From: Rubrivivax sp.
GTDB taxonomy: Bacteria; Pseudomonadota; Gammaproteobacteria; Burkholderiales; Burkholderiaceae_C
Length of the DNA stretch: 64,000 bases
Reading direction: 5' to 3'
Assembly: GCA_027484825.1 (NCBI GenBank)
Contig: JAIXSE010000013.1
Coordinates: forward strand, 62,001-126,000
Below are positions 9,142 through 20,087 of this stretch, in pieces (position 1 is the first letter of the stretch; every line of letters starts with the position of its first letter). Both the position numbers and the translations under genes were made by a program. The notes under the pieces are model-generated. The model had not been told where the DNA came from. It searched no databases and saw nothing but the letters and a program-made list of their open reading frames with translations.

Positions 9142-10047
9142 TCAGTCGCCCAGCACCAGCCGCCCGTCCGGAAACCGCGCGGCCATGAAGTCCACAAAGG
9201 CCTTGACCTTGGGGCTCGCCAGCCGGCGAGAGGTGTGCAGCACCCACAGCGCCACGTCCCGCCCAGCCACCGCGCCCCAACTCAGCAGCTCACCGCGCGC
9301 CAGGCTGTGCGCCACTGCGGACTCGGGCAGCATCGCCACGCCGGCACCGGCCAGCACGGCGTCGCGCACCATCAGGATGGACGACAGCCGCAGCACCGCC
9401 TGCGGCGCCAGCACCAGGCCGTTGTCCAGCGTCCACGTGTCCCCCGCGCTGACGGCGGACACCACCGCCGCGATCGGCACCTCCGGCGCTGAGGACTGGA
9501 AAGAGGACTGGAAAGAGGGCTGGATCGCCGGGCAGGGCACCGACGGCGGGGCCACCACCAGCAGCCGGTCCTTGGCGAAGCAACGGCCCACCAGGGCACT
9601 GTCCATGCGGGGATTGGGCCGGATGGCCACATCAAAGCGTTCGTTCACCAGATCCACCAGCCGGTCCTCCGCCACCACCTCCAGCGTGACGGCCGGATGC
9701 AGCCGGTGGAACTCGGCGCACAGCCGCCCCATCGCGAGTTGAGAGAACAGCAGCGGCGACGCCACCCGCAGCAGCCCGCGCACCTGGCCCGTGCCTTCCG
9801 ACGCAGCCGCAAAGGCCTCCACGACTTCGCTCATCGGCCCCTCGGTGCGGCTGAGCAGCAACTGCCCCGCTTCGGTCAGCTCCAGGCCCTTGCTGCTGCG
9901 CTCGATGAGCCGCACGCCGAGCTGCTCTTCCAGCTCCGTCACCCGCCGCGACAAAGTAGCCTTGGAACGCCGGCTCGCCCGGCTGGCGCGGCCGAAGCCG
10001 CCGTGGGTGGCGACCAGATTGAAATCGGCCAGGGCATTGAGGTCCAT
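9142..10047 (-). CDS. LysR-family transcriptional regulator
   Basis: A 301-residue LysR protein. The helix-turn-helix is degenerate but clear (GFGRASRASRRSKATLSRR), followed by the linker helix and an effector domain (RVASPLLFSQLAM, AGAGVAMLPESAVAH). It is divergent from the NmrA-like oxidoreductase gene at 10153 and probably controls it; a 13-bp palindrome lies 14 bases upstream of its start. An in-frame 12-bp duplication at 9491-9514 (GAGGACTGGAAA twice) inserts the repeat FQSSFQSS into the effector domain. The unusual charge of the recognition helix may mark the CrgA-like subgroup. Confidence 0.88.
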   Translation of the reverse strand: MDLNALADFNLVATHGGFGRASRASRRSKATLSRRVTELEEQLGVRLIERSSKGLELTEAGQLLLSRTEGPMSEVVEAFAAASEGTGQVRGLLRVASPLLFSQLAMGRLCAEFHRLHPAVTLEVVAEDRLVDLVNERFDVAIRPNPRMDSALVGRCFAKDRLLVVAPPSVPCPAIQPSFQSSFQSSAPEVPIAAVVSAVSAGDTWTLDNGLVLAPQAVLRLSSILMVRDAVLAGAGVAMLPESAVAHSLARGELLSWGAVAGRDVALWVLHTSRRLASPKVKAFVDFMAARFPDGRLVLGD

Positions 10048-10061
10048 GTGTTCCAGATTTG

Positions 10062-10074
10062 AGACAGTCTGTCT
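10062..10074. promoter_or_regulatory. Palindrome in divergent LysR/oxidoreductase promoter region
   Basis: AGACAG-T-CTGTCT, six-base perfect arms around one base, inside a wider CCAGA...TCTGG symmetry. It sits between the divergent LysR (start 10047) and NmrA-like (start 10153) genes and is a plausible regulator site. No experimental support is visible. Confidence 0.45.
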
Positions 10075-10152
10075 GGATTTTGGCGTCTGTGTTTAAGCGA
10101 TGCAACAGCCTATCGTTCAGTCATCGCAACCCACCCCACACGGAGCTCTCTC

Positions 10153-11025
10153 ATGACCATCCTCGTCACCGGCGCCACTGGCACCATCGGTTCTCTCGTT
10201 CTGCAAGGTCTGGCCCAGCGCGGCGCCAGCGTCCGGGCCCTGGTCCGGGAAGCCGGCAAGGCCGCCCTGCCGGCCGGCGCCACGGAAGTCGTCGCCGACA
10301 TGTCCGACGTCGCCTCCATGCGTCAGGCCCTCATCGGCGTGCGCAGCCTCTTCCTCATCAATGCGGTCACCCCCGCCGAAGTCACCCACGGCCTGCAGAC
10401 TCTGGCGCTGGCGCGAGACGCCGGCATTGAACGCATCGTCTACCTGTCGGTCATCCATGCCGACCAGTTCACCGACGTGCCGCACTTCACCGGCAAATAC
10501 ACGGTGGAGCGCATGATCGAGCAGCTGGACCTGCCGGTGACCGTGCTGCGGCCGGCCTACTTCATGCAGAACGAACGGCAGGTGCAGGCGGTCATCCAGG
10601 GCTATGGCGTGTATCCGATGCCGATCGGCTCGACCGGCGTCGCGATGATCGACACCCGGGACATTGCCGATGTGGCGGTGGCGGAACTGCTGCGTCGCGA
10701 CGCGGCCGACACCCCGCTGCCCCGCCTGACCCTGGACCTGGGTGGCCCGCAGCTGTTCACCGGGGAATCGGCGGCGCAGGTGTGGAGCCAGGTGCTGGGT
10801 CGCGAGATCCGCTACGGCGGTGACGACCTGCAGGCCTTCGAGGCGCAACTGGCGCAGTACGGCCCGGGCTGGATGGCCTACGACATGCGCTTGATGATGA
10901 ACCGCATCCAGCAGCAGGGGATGAAGCCCGAGGCGGGCACCGCCCAGCGGCTGGAGGCGCTGATCGGGCATCCGCTGCGCACCTATGAGGCGCTGGTGCG
11001 GGAACTGGTGGCCGCGGCGGCCTGA
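10153..11025 (+). CDS. NmrA/QorB-like NAD(P)H-binding oxidoreductase
   Basis: A 290-residue atypical SDR. It opens with MTILVTGATGTIGSLVL, the glycine-rich NAD(P) motif of NmrA and of YtfG/QorB (quinone oxidoreductase 2), then VRALVREAGKAALPAGATEV and ADMSDVASM, a layout shared by that group. The classic Tyr-x-x-x-Lys pair is not in the usual place, so it may be either a redox sensor or a quinone reductase. The divergent LysR regulator (9142-10047) is the likely controller. Such pairs often respond to electrophile or quinone stress in this order; that is inference. Confidence 0.8.
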   Translation: MTILVTGATGTIGSLVLQGLAQRGASVRALVREAGKAALPAGATEVVADMSDVASMRQALIGVRSLFLINAVTPAEVTHGLQTLALARDAGIERIVYLSVIHADQFTDVPHFTGKYTVERMIEQLDLPVTVLRPAYFMQNERQVQAVIQGYGVYPMPIGSTGVAMIDTRDIADVAVAELLRRDAADTPLPRLTLDLGGPQLFTGESAAQVWSQVLGREIRYGGDDLQAFEAQLAQYGPGWMAYDMRLMMNRIQQQGMKPEAGTAQRLEALIGHPLRTYEALVRELVAAAA

Positions 11026-11146
11026 GCGGGGTCGTGATCGGGGACGCCATGGACGGCGGAAAGATGCCGCCCGGCGTCACGGGGTGGCATGCGGGTTGCT
11101 CTGTCCCACTCCTACGTTCGGCACTCTGACGCTCCCCCCTCTGACC

Positions 11147-12100
11147 ATGGCCTTCCTGCGCAAGCTCCTTCGCCAGCTGTCCAGCCGCGTGTTCACGCTG
11201 CCGCTGGTGGGCGTGCTGCTGTCGGCGGTTCGGAACTATGTGCTGCACCAGAGTGCCAATCAGGCCGGCAGCATGGCGTTCTCCACGGTGCTGGCAATGT
11301 TCCCGCTGGTGCTGTTGCTGTCCGCCGGTGCGGCCTTCATCGGCTCGCCCGGTGATGCGGCCGCCTTGGTGAGCCGGGTGGTGGACTATGCCCCGCCGCT
11401 GGTGCGCAGCGCCATGCAGCCGGTGATCAACCAGGTGCTGGCCCAGCGCAGTCAGGCCCTGCTGGCCATCGGCCTGTTTGTCACTTTGTGGACCGCGTCG
11501 TCAGGCATGCAGGCCGTGCGCACGGCATTGAACCGGGCCTATGGCATCGAACGTGGCCTGCCCTTCTGGCGCGCGCGGCTGAAGGTGACGCTGTTCACCG
11601 TGGTGGTGGGCGGCGGGATCCTCGCCACCTTCAGCTCGGTGATCGTGATGCCCTATGTCTGGCAGGCTCTGGAGCAGAACATGGGCGTGGGCCGCGAGAC
11701 GGTCTGGCTGCGCAACAGCGTGCGGTATGGCTCGGCGTTTGTCGTGCTGGTGGTGCTGTATGCCTTGCTGTATGGCTGGCTGCCCGACATCCGCCAGCGC
11801 CTGGGCACGGTCTTGCCGGGCGCCGTGGTCGGCGCGGCGCTGTGGGTGGGAGCCGCCGCCACGCTGTCTTACACACTGCGCAGCGCGGGCAAGCTGGCCC
11901 TGCTCTATGGGAGCTTCGCCGGCGTGGTGGCCACGCTGGTGTTCCTGTATGTCACCGCTTCCACCCTGATCTACGGGGCCGAGGTCAATGCGGTCATTCG
12001 GGCACGAACAGACGGCCGGGGCGGCGGCAACCGTCAGGGTGACGCTGACGTTGCAGGCACGGTTAACGACGAAGCGCCCGCGCAAGCGCGTCCCGCCTGA
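11147..12100 (+). CDS. YihY/UPF0761 family inner-membrane protein
   Basis: A 317-residue integral membrane protein with about six hydrophobic helices. It shows family blocks QAGSMAFSTVLAMFPLVLL, TASSGMQAVRTALNRAYG (the conserved W-x-A-S-G...ALNxAY region), and LYGSFAGVVATLVFLYV near the end. The ATG at 11147 is chosen because the frame upstream to 10985 reads as arginine-rich noncoding sequence. Proteins of this family were once called RNase BN in error; they are membrane proteins of unknown transport role. A hydrophilic tail follows residue 290. Confidence 0.88.
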   Translation: MAFLRKLLRQLSSRVFTLPLVGVLLSAVRNYVLHQSANQAGSMAFSTVLAMFPLVLLLSAGAAFIGSPGDAAALVSRVVDYAPPLVRSAMQPVINQVLAQRSQALLAIGLFVTLWTASSGMQAVRTALNRAYGIERGLPFWRARLKVTLFTVVVGGGILATFSSVIVMPYVWQALEQNMGVGRETVWLRNSVRYGSAFVVLVVLYALLYGWLPDIRQRLGTVLPGAVVGAALWVGAAATLSYTLRSAGKLALLYGSFAGVVATLVFLYVTASTLIYGAEVNAVIRARTDGRGGGNRQGDADVAGTVNDEAPAQARPA

Positions 12101-12122
12101 TCACGGCAGACACCGCCGTCAC

Positions 12123-12139
12123 GTCAGGCAATGCCTGAC
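12123..12139. promoter_or_regulatory. 17-bp palindrome upstream of the REC-GGDEF gene
   Basis: GTCAGGCA-A-TGCCTGAC has perfect eight-base arms. It lies 84 bases before the ATG of the cyclase gene and 23 bases after the yihY-like stop. The single-base centre and the lack of a T-run argue for a protein-binding site rather than a terminator. Confidence 0.45.
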
Positions 12140-12222
12140 AGGGGAATCCTTCAATTGCCTCTCGTACGTCGAGCGCACGAATGGGACTATTCGGCCGAAC
12201 CACAATGGCTGGGTAGCTAGAG

Positions 12223-13187
12223 ATGCATTCGATCCTCATCGTCGACGACAACATCCATTTGATCGCCTTGATGGGCAAGATGCTGGAGCCGATGGCTCGC
12301 GTGATTTTTGCCACAAACGGCCAGGCCGCCTTGCGCGAAATGAAGAAGTCGCGCCCGGACCTGGTGCTGCTGGATCAGGAAATGCCGGGCATGTCCGGCG
12401 ATGACGTGGCCGCCGCCATGCGGGACGACCCGGACCTGGTGGACATTCCCGTGATCTTCGTGACGGGCCACAACGATGTGGACGCCGAGGTGCGCGCCCT
12501 GACCGCCGGCGCGGTGGACTTCATTGCCAAACCGGTCCATGAGGCCATCTTGCTGGCGCGGGTGAAGACCCAGCTGCGGATCAAGGGGCTGTCGGACGAG
12601 TTGCGCCGCAGCGCGACCCAGGACGGCCTGACCGGCATTCCCAACCGCGCCGCTTTCGACAGCCGGCTGGCGATCGAATGGGCGCGGGCGTCCCGCAATG
12701 GCGCGCCGCTGTCGTTGCTGCTGCTGGATGTGGACCACTTCAAGCAGTACAACGACCATTACGGCCATCCGGCCGGAGACCGCTGCCTGCAAGCCATCGC
12801 CCGGACCCTGGACGGGGTGTCCCGTCGGACCAATGACATGGCGGCGCGGGTGGGCGGCGAAGAGTTCGCGGTGCTGTTGCCGGACACCTCGCTGGCAGGC
12901 GCCAGGGTGGCGGCAGAGCGTCTGCGCGAGGAGATCCTGGCGCTGGAGATGCCCCATGCACGGTCCACCACCTTGCCTCTGGTGACGGTGAGCATCGGTG
13001 CCGCGCAGTGGCTGTCCGGTGGCAACGGCGGCGGCAGTCGCGCCGCCGACCTGATCGAATGGGCCGACAAAGGCCTTTATGCCGCCAAGGCAGCCGGCCG
13101 CAATCAGGTGGTCGAATATGCAGTGCCGACCGCATCGACCGGCACTCGGGTCATGGGTGCCGCACTGGCGATGACGGAGCCGCACTG

Positions 13188-13188
<1 letters not shown>
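12223..13188 (+). CDS. Response regulator diguanylate cyclase (REC-GGDEF)
   Basis: A 321-residue c-di-GMP synthase of the PleD/WspR type with a single receiver. The receiver (1-115) has the acidic pair D8/D9, phospho-Asp51 in LLDQEMPGMSG, Thr81 and Lys103. The GGDEF domain has the intact active site GGEEF at 211-215, and the inhibitory I-site RTND at 202-205, exactly five residues before it, so product inhibition is expected. The stop codon overlaps the start of the next gene, a hybrid kinase with REC and Hpt domains, which is the natural phosphodonor. An EAL protein gene converges from the far side of the kinase. The system therefore probably links an extracellular signal to c-di-GMP level. 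Confidence 0.93.
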
Positions 13189-16499
<3,311 letters not shown>

Positions 16500-16517
16500 G
16501 CCCTCGATGCGGTCAGC

Positions 16518-16536
16518 GCCGGGATGCAGGCCCGGC
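16518..16536. terminator. GC-rich hairpin between convergent genes
   Basis: GCCGGG, seven-base loop, CCCGGC between the ends of the kinase and EAL genes. There is no T-run, so it is only a possible bidirectional transcription end. Confidence 0.35.
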
Positions 16537-16538
16537 GG

Positions 16539-17363
16539 TCAGTCCCCGAGATGCGCCACCGGGGCCAACGCCCGGAAGGCCGGGCGGGCAAACAGATAGC
16601 CCTGCATCAGGTAGATGCCCTCGTCCCGCAGGGCATCGCGTTCAGCGACGGTCTCGATGCCTTCGGCCACCACCTCGATGGACATCTCCCGGCACATGCG
16701 CACCAGGTGTCGCACGATGCGACGTCGGGACACATCCGCATCCACATGACGGATCAGGTCCATGTCCAGCTTGATGAGATCGGGCTGGAAATCGGCCAGC
16801 AGTTTCAGCCCCGCATAACCGGCGCCGAAGTCGTCAATCGCCGTCATGAAACCACAGCGCTTGTATTCCTTGAGGATGTCGGCGAACCAGGGGCCGTCTT
16901 CGATACGCTCGCCTTCCGTCACCTCGAAGATGATCCGGTTCAGCGGCAGCTGGTAGGTCTGCGCGGCGGCGAGCGTCGTGCGGATGCACAGCTCGGGGCG
17001 ATAGATGGCGTTGGGTAGGAAGTTGATGGAGACCGGCACCTGCATGCCCAGTGCGGCGGCGCCCTTGATCGCCTTGACACGGCAGGCCTGGTCGAATCGA
17101 TAGCGGTTCTGCTCGTTCACCTGGGACAGCACCGACCAGGCGCCCTCGCCCGCCGGCCCTCGCACCAGCGCTTCATGGGCAAAGATGCTGGCATCGCGCA
17201 GGTCCACGATGGGCTGGAACGCATAGTCAAAATCAAAACCCACACGTTCGCCACGGCCACAGGCGTCGCAATCCGTCGCCGTTCCGGACAGCGGCACAAA
17301 CCCTTCGGCAAAGGCCGGGCGAGCCCCTGCGGCGGGGCGGATGGGGACGTTCAGAACGCTCAT
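16539..17363 (-). CDS. EAL-domain c-di-GMP phosphodiesterase
   Basis: A 274-residue, single-domain EAL protein. The catalytic set is complete: HEALVRG (EAL), SINFLPNA (metal Asn), FEVTEGE (Glu), IDDFGAGYAGL, KLDMDLI (Lys) and EGIET, ending with QGYLFARPA. It should hydrolyse c-di-GMP to pGpG. A short N-terminal segment contains CDACGRGERVGFDFDYAFQPIVD; the CxxC pair could bind a metal or be redox active, but this is a guess. It converges on the REC-GGDEF/hybrid-kinase operon, giving a synthesis-degradation pair in one locus. Confidence 0.92.
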   Translation of the reverse strand: MSVLNVPIRPAAGARPAFAEGFVPLSGTATDCDACGRGERVGFDFDYAFQPIVDLRDASIFAHEALVRGPAGEGAWSVLSQVNEQNRYRFDQACRVKAIKGAAALGMQVPVSINFLPNAIYRPELCIRTTLAAAQTYQLPLNRIIFEVTEGERIEDGPWFADILKEYKRCGFMTAIDDFGAGYAGLKLLADFQPDLIKLDMDLIRHVDADVSRRRIVRHLVRMCREMSIEVVAEGIETVAERDALRDEGIYLMQGYLFARPAFRALAPVAHLGD

Positions 17364-17410
17364 CCCAGCAGTCTACGCAGCGCCAGGAAGCGGCAGCGAT
17401 CGTCCCTGGT

Positions 17411-18352
17411 TCAAACATGACTTTCTGCCGGATTGGCAGTGGCGACGGCGCCCTCATGGGCCAGCACCGGCGCATGCGCGAGCAAGCGCTCCAGCCGCTC
17501 CATGCGGTGGCGATGCAAGGTAGTGATGGCATAGAAGTTCTCGCGCAGTTCGGTGGACCGCGCCACCGTCACCAGCACGCCGCTGCGCAACTCGTCCTGC
17601 ACCACCACTTCGGGCAGCACCGTGAGCCAGCCGCTGTCGCGTGCGACCAGACGCAGCATGGCCATGTCGTCCACCTCGGCGCGCAACCGGGGCGTGACAC
17701 CCGCGGCGACGCACAGCGCATCAAACTGCCCACGCAGGGCGTGACGGGGGCCGGGCAAGGCCAGCTCGCGGCCGTCCAGGTCCTGCGGCATGCGCAGGGT
17801 GCGTCCCTGCCACTCGTTCGCAGCGCCCACCAACGAAATCGCCTGGCTGCCGAGGAAGCGGCAATGCAGCGGACGGTCCGCACTGGCAGCGACGGCTTCA
17901 TTGGCCAGCACCACATCCAGGTGATGCTCCAGCAGGCGTGCGACCAATCCCTCCAGCAGACCTGATTCCAGCGAGAGCGTGACCGTGGGATCCGTCAGCA
18001 AGGGGCGGATCCAGTTTTCCAGATAGTTGCGCGACAGCGTGGCCACGCTGCCCACCCGCAGATGTTCCACGCCTTCGCCGTGGCCCTGCAAGCGTCCGAG
18101 CAACTCACGCCCCAGACCGAAGATGTTCTCGGCATAGGACAGCACCAGCTGCCCGCGTTCAGTCAGCACCAGACGCCGGCCGCTGCGCTCGAACAGCGGC
18201 TCCCCCAGCCGGTCTTCCAACTGGCGGATCTGGCTGGAGAGGGCCGACTGCGACACATGCAGCTGCTGCGCCGCCTGGGTCAGATGCCCGGTGCGGGCGA
18301 CCTGCCAGAAGTAGAACAGGTGCCGGAAATTCAGTTGCTCGACGCCAAACAT
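17411..18352 (-). CDS. LysR-family regulator, NhaR-like, probable dab operon controller
   Basis: A 313-residue LysR protein whose N-terminus (LNFRHLFYFWQVARTGHLT, then AAQQLHVSQSALSSQIRQLE) is of the NhaR type. It is divergent from dabB with only 92 bases between the two start codons, where a 7-bp inverted repeat is seen. NhaR of E. coli answers Na+ and pH; LysR genes also accompany dab operons and carboxylation genes in autotrophs. A sensor of ionic or carbon state is thus plausible here. Confidence 0.85.
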   Translation of the reverse strand: MFGVEQLNFRHLFYFWQVARTGHLTQAAQQLHVSQSALSSQIRQLEDRLGEPLFERSGRRLVLTERGQLVLSYAENIFGLGRELLGRLQGHGEGVEHLRVGSVATLSRNYLENWIRPLLTDPTVTLSLESGLLEGLVARLLEHHLDVVLANEAVAASADRPLHCRFLGSQAISLVGAANEWQGRTLRMPQDLDGRELALPGPRHALRGQFDALCVAAGVTPRLRAEVDDMAMLRLVARDSGWLTVLPEVVVQDELRSGVLVTVARSTELRENFYAITTLHRHRMERLERLLAHAPVLAHEGAVATANPAESHV

Positions 18353-18371
18353 TCTGTTTTATGGATGTATT

Positions 18372-18399
18372 GGTTCTGATCATTGAATTTTACAGAACC
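18372..18399. promoter_or_regulatory. Inverted repeat in the dabB/LysR divergent promoter
   Basis: GGTTCTG (18372-18378) and CAGAACC (18393-18399), perfect 7-bp arms 14 bases apart, within an AT-rich stretch that stands out from the GC-rich surroundings. Size and place fit a LysR site controlling dabBA and the regulator itself. Confidence 0.5.
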
Positions 18400-18444
18400 G
18401 ACGGGGACCGTCACCATCGCGCCGTTCGAGTTCTGGAGCCGGTG

Positions 18445-20070
18445 ATGAGCCTTGTCCCCCTGTTGATGACGACCAGCGCGGTCCTGCCTGCGGTGCTGAT
18501 GCTGGCCGCGATGCTGGCGTCGGGTTGGCGCGCGGCGCCGGGCCGCGAGGGGCATCCGTCCATCGGGCCGCAACGGGGCTGGCAGTGGACCGCGCGGCTC
18601 TCCGGCGTGGCCACGGTCAGCGCCGCCCTCAGTCTGGTGCTGCAGCTGGCGGCGGTACACCCGGCCATAACCCAGTCGCTGTCCCTGTCCCTGTCCCTGT
18701 CCTTGCCCCTGCCCCTGCCACTGATTGCGCTGACCCTGAGCGGCGCTTGGGTGGCGCTTCTGGTGCAGTTGCTCGGAACCGTCATCGGCGTCTTCTCCTC
18801 CCGTTATCTGGAAAGGGAACAGGGGCAGGCCCGGTATGCGGCAGCCCTGAGCGGGGTACTTGCCGCGGTGCATCTGCTGCTGCTGGCGGACCACTGGCTG
18901 CTGCTGATCGGCAGCTGGGCAGCCGCCGGTATCGCCTTGCAGCGCCTGCTGTGCTTCTATGCCGACCGTCCCTTCGCCCAGTTGGCCGCTCACAAGAAAC
19001 AAGTGGCGGACCGTCTGGCGGATGTCTTCCTGCTGAGTGCGGCCGGGCTGGCCACCTGGGAGGTGGGCAGCGGCTCCTTGTCCGCCCTGCATGACCACCT
19101 GGCGGCCGCACCGGCCTCCCCCGCGCTGCAGGCCAGCGCCGTCTGCCTGGCACTGGGGGTGCTGCTGCGCACGGCGGTGCTGCCCATGCATGGCTGGCTG
19201 ATCCAGGTGATGGAAGCGCCCACACCGGTATCGGCCCTGCTGCATGCCGGCGTGGTGAACCTGGGCGGCTGGGTGCTCATCCGCTTCGCGCCGCTGCTGG
19301 AGGCGGCACCGGTGGCGCGCTGGCTGCTGGTGGGGGCGGGTCTGGTCACCGCCCTGCTGGCAGGGCTGGTCATGCTCACCCGCATCAGCATCAAGGTGAG
19401 GCTGGCCTGGTCCACCGTGGCTCAGATGGGCTTCATGGTCATGGAATGCGGATTGGGGCTCTACACCCTGGCGCTGCTGCATCTGCTGGGTCACTCGCTC
19501 TACAAGGCGCATGCCTTCCTGATGGCGTCCAGTGTGGTGGAGGAGACGCGGCGTGCGGAGCTGCGCGGCTCGTCCACACCCAATCTGCTCAGCATGGTGA
19601 TGGCGCCGGGGCTGGCCGCGATCCTGATCACCGGACTGACGGGAGTGACCACGGCCGTGTTCGGGGCGCAGGCCTGGCCGCTGTGGTGGACCGCGTTGCT
19701 GGCGATGGCCTGGGCGCCGCTGCTGTGGGTCTCGGCGTCGGTCCCCGCAGGCGCAGCTTCCGAGCATGGGCCGGGCGTGATGCACCGCTGGCTCAGTGGC
19801 GCAGTGATGGTCGCCGCCTTGAGTGGCGCAGCGCTCCTGGGTCACGCCATCCCATTCGGTGTGGTGGACGCGCCGGACCCGGTCGCGGGCTGGGTGGCCG
19901 TCTTTGGCATGGCGGTGCTGTATGTCTGCCTGGTGCTGATGCAGTCGAAGACGGATGGGCTGTCGGGCTGGCGTCGCCGCAGCTATGCCGGCTTTTACAT
20001 CGATGAATACGTGACCCGGATGACGCTGCGGCTGTGGCCGACGCGCTGGACCTCCGCGGCACCCCTTTGA
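18445..20070 (+). CDS. dabB: DabB: proton-channel-like membrane subunit of inorganic-carbon pump
   Basis: A polytopic protein of 541 residues related to the proton-conducting subunits of complex I and Mrp antiporters (family PF00361). Conserved blocks are PTPVSALLHAGVVNLGGW, LAWSTVAQMGFM and LLGHSLYKAHAFLM, which hold the helix-7 Lys/His network. Linked 17 bases upstream of dabA, it is the membrane half of the DAB complex, which couples cation flow to uptake or hydration of CO2 to bicarbonate. The ATG at 18445 has GGAG six bases before it; an in-frame ATG at 18361 would cover the operator-like repeat. An odd Ser-Leu/Pro-Leu run in a transmembrane helix comes from a hexanucleotide repeat. Confidence 0.88.
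   Translation: MSLVPLLMTTSAVLPAVLMLAAMLASGWRAAPGREGHPSIGPQRGWQWTARLSGVATVSAALSLVLQLAAVHPAITQSLSLSLSLSLPLPLPLIALTLSGAWVALLVQLLGTVIGVFSSRYLEREQGQARYAAALSGVLAAVHLLLLADHWLLLIGSWAAAGIALQRLLCFYADRPFAQLAAHKKQVADRLADVFLLSAAGLATWEVGSGSLSALHDHLAAAPASPALQASAVCLALGVLLRTAVLPMHGWLIQVMEAPTPVSALLHAGVVNLGGWVLIRFAPLLEAAPVARWLLVGAGLVTALLAGLVMLTRISIKVRLAWSTVAQMGFMVMECGLGLYTLALLHLLGHSLYKAHAFLMASSVVEETRRAELRGSSTPNLLSMVMAPGLAAILITGLTGVTTAVFGAQAWPLWWTALLAMAWAPLLWVSASVPAGAASEHGPGVMHRWLSGAVMVAALSGAALLGHAIPFGVVDAPDPVAGWVAVFGMAVLYVCLVLMQSKTDGLSGWRRRSYAGFYIDEYVTRMTLRLWPTRWTSAAPL
18679..18720 (+). repeat. Hexanucleotide repeat inside dabB
   Basis: Four exact CTGTCC units followed by TTGCCC, CTGCCC and CTGCCA encode SLSLSLSLPLPLPL within a predicted membrane helix. 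The six-base unit keeps frame, so slippage would change helix length by two residues per unit instead of switching the gene off. Confidence 0.85.
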
Positions 20071-20087
20071 CTGGAGACGAGGCTCTT

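Noticed and set aside
12123-12139. The 17-bp palindrome as an intrinsic terminator for the yihY-like gene
   Set aside because: There is no T-run after it and the one-base centre does not suit an RNA hairpin; kept as a possible operator.
18679-18720. The dabB hexanucleotide repeat as an on/off phase-variation switch
   Set aside because: Six-base units keep the frame, so slippage cannot turn the gene off.
18331-19845. Long minus-strand open frame opposite dabB
   Set aside because: Composition is Gln/His/Gly-rich with no family pattern; the plus strand encodes an obvious membrane subunit.
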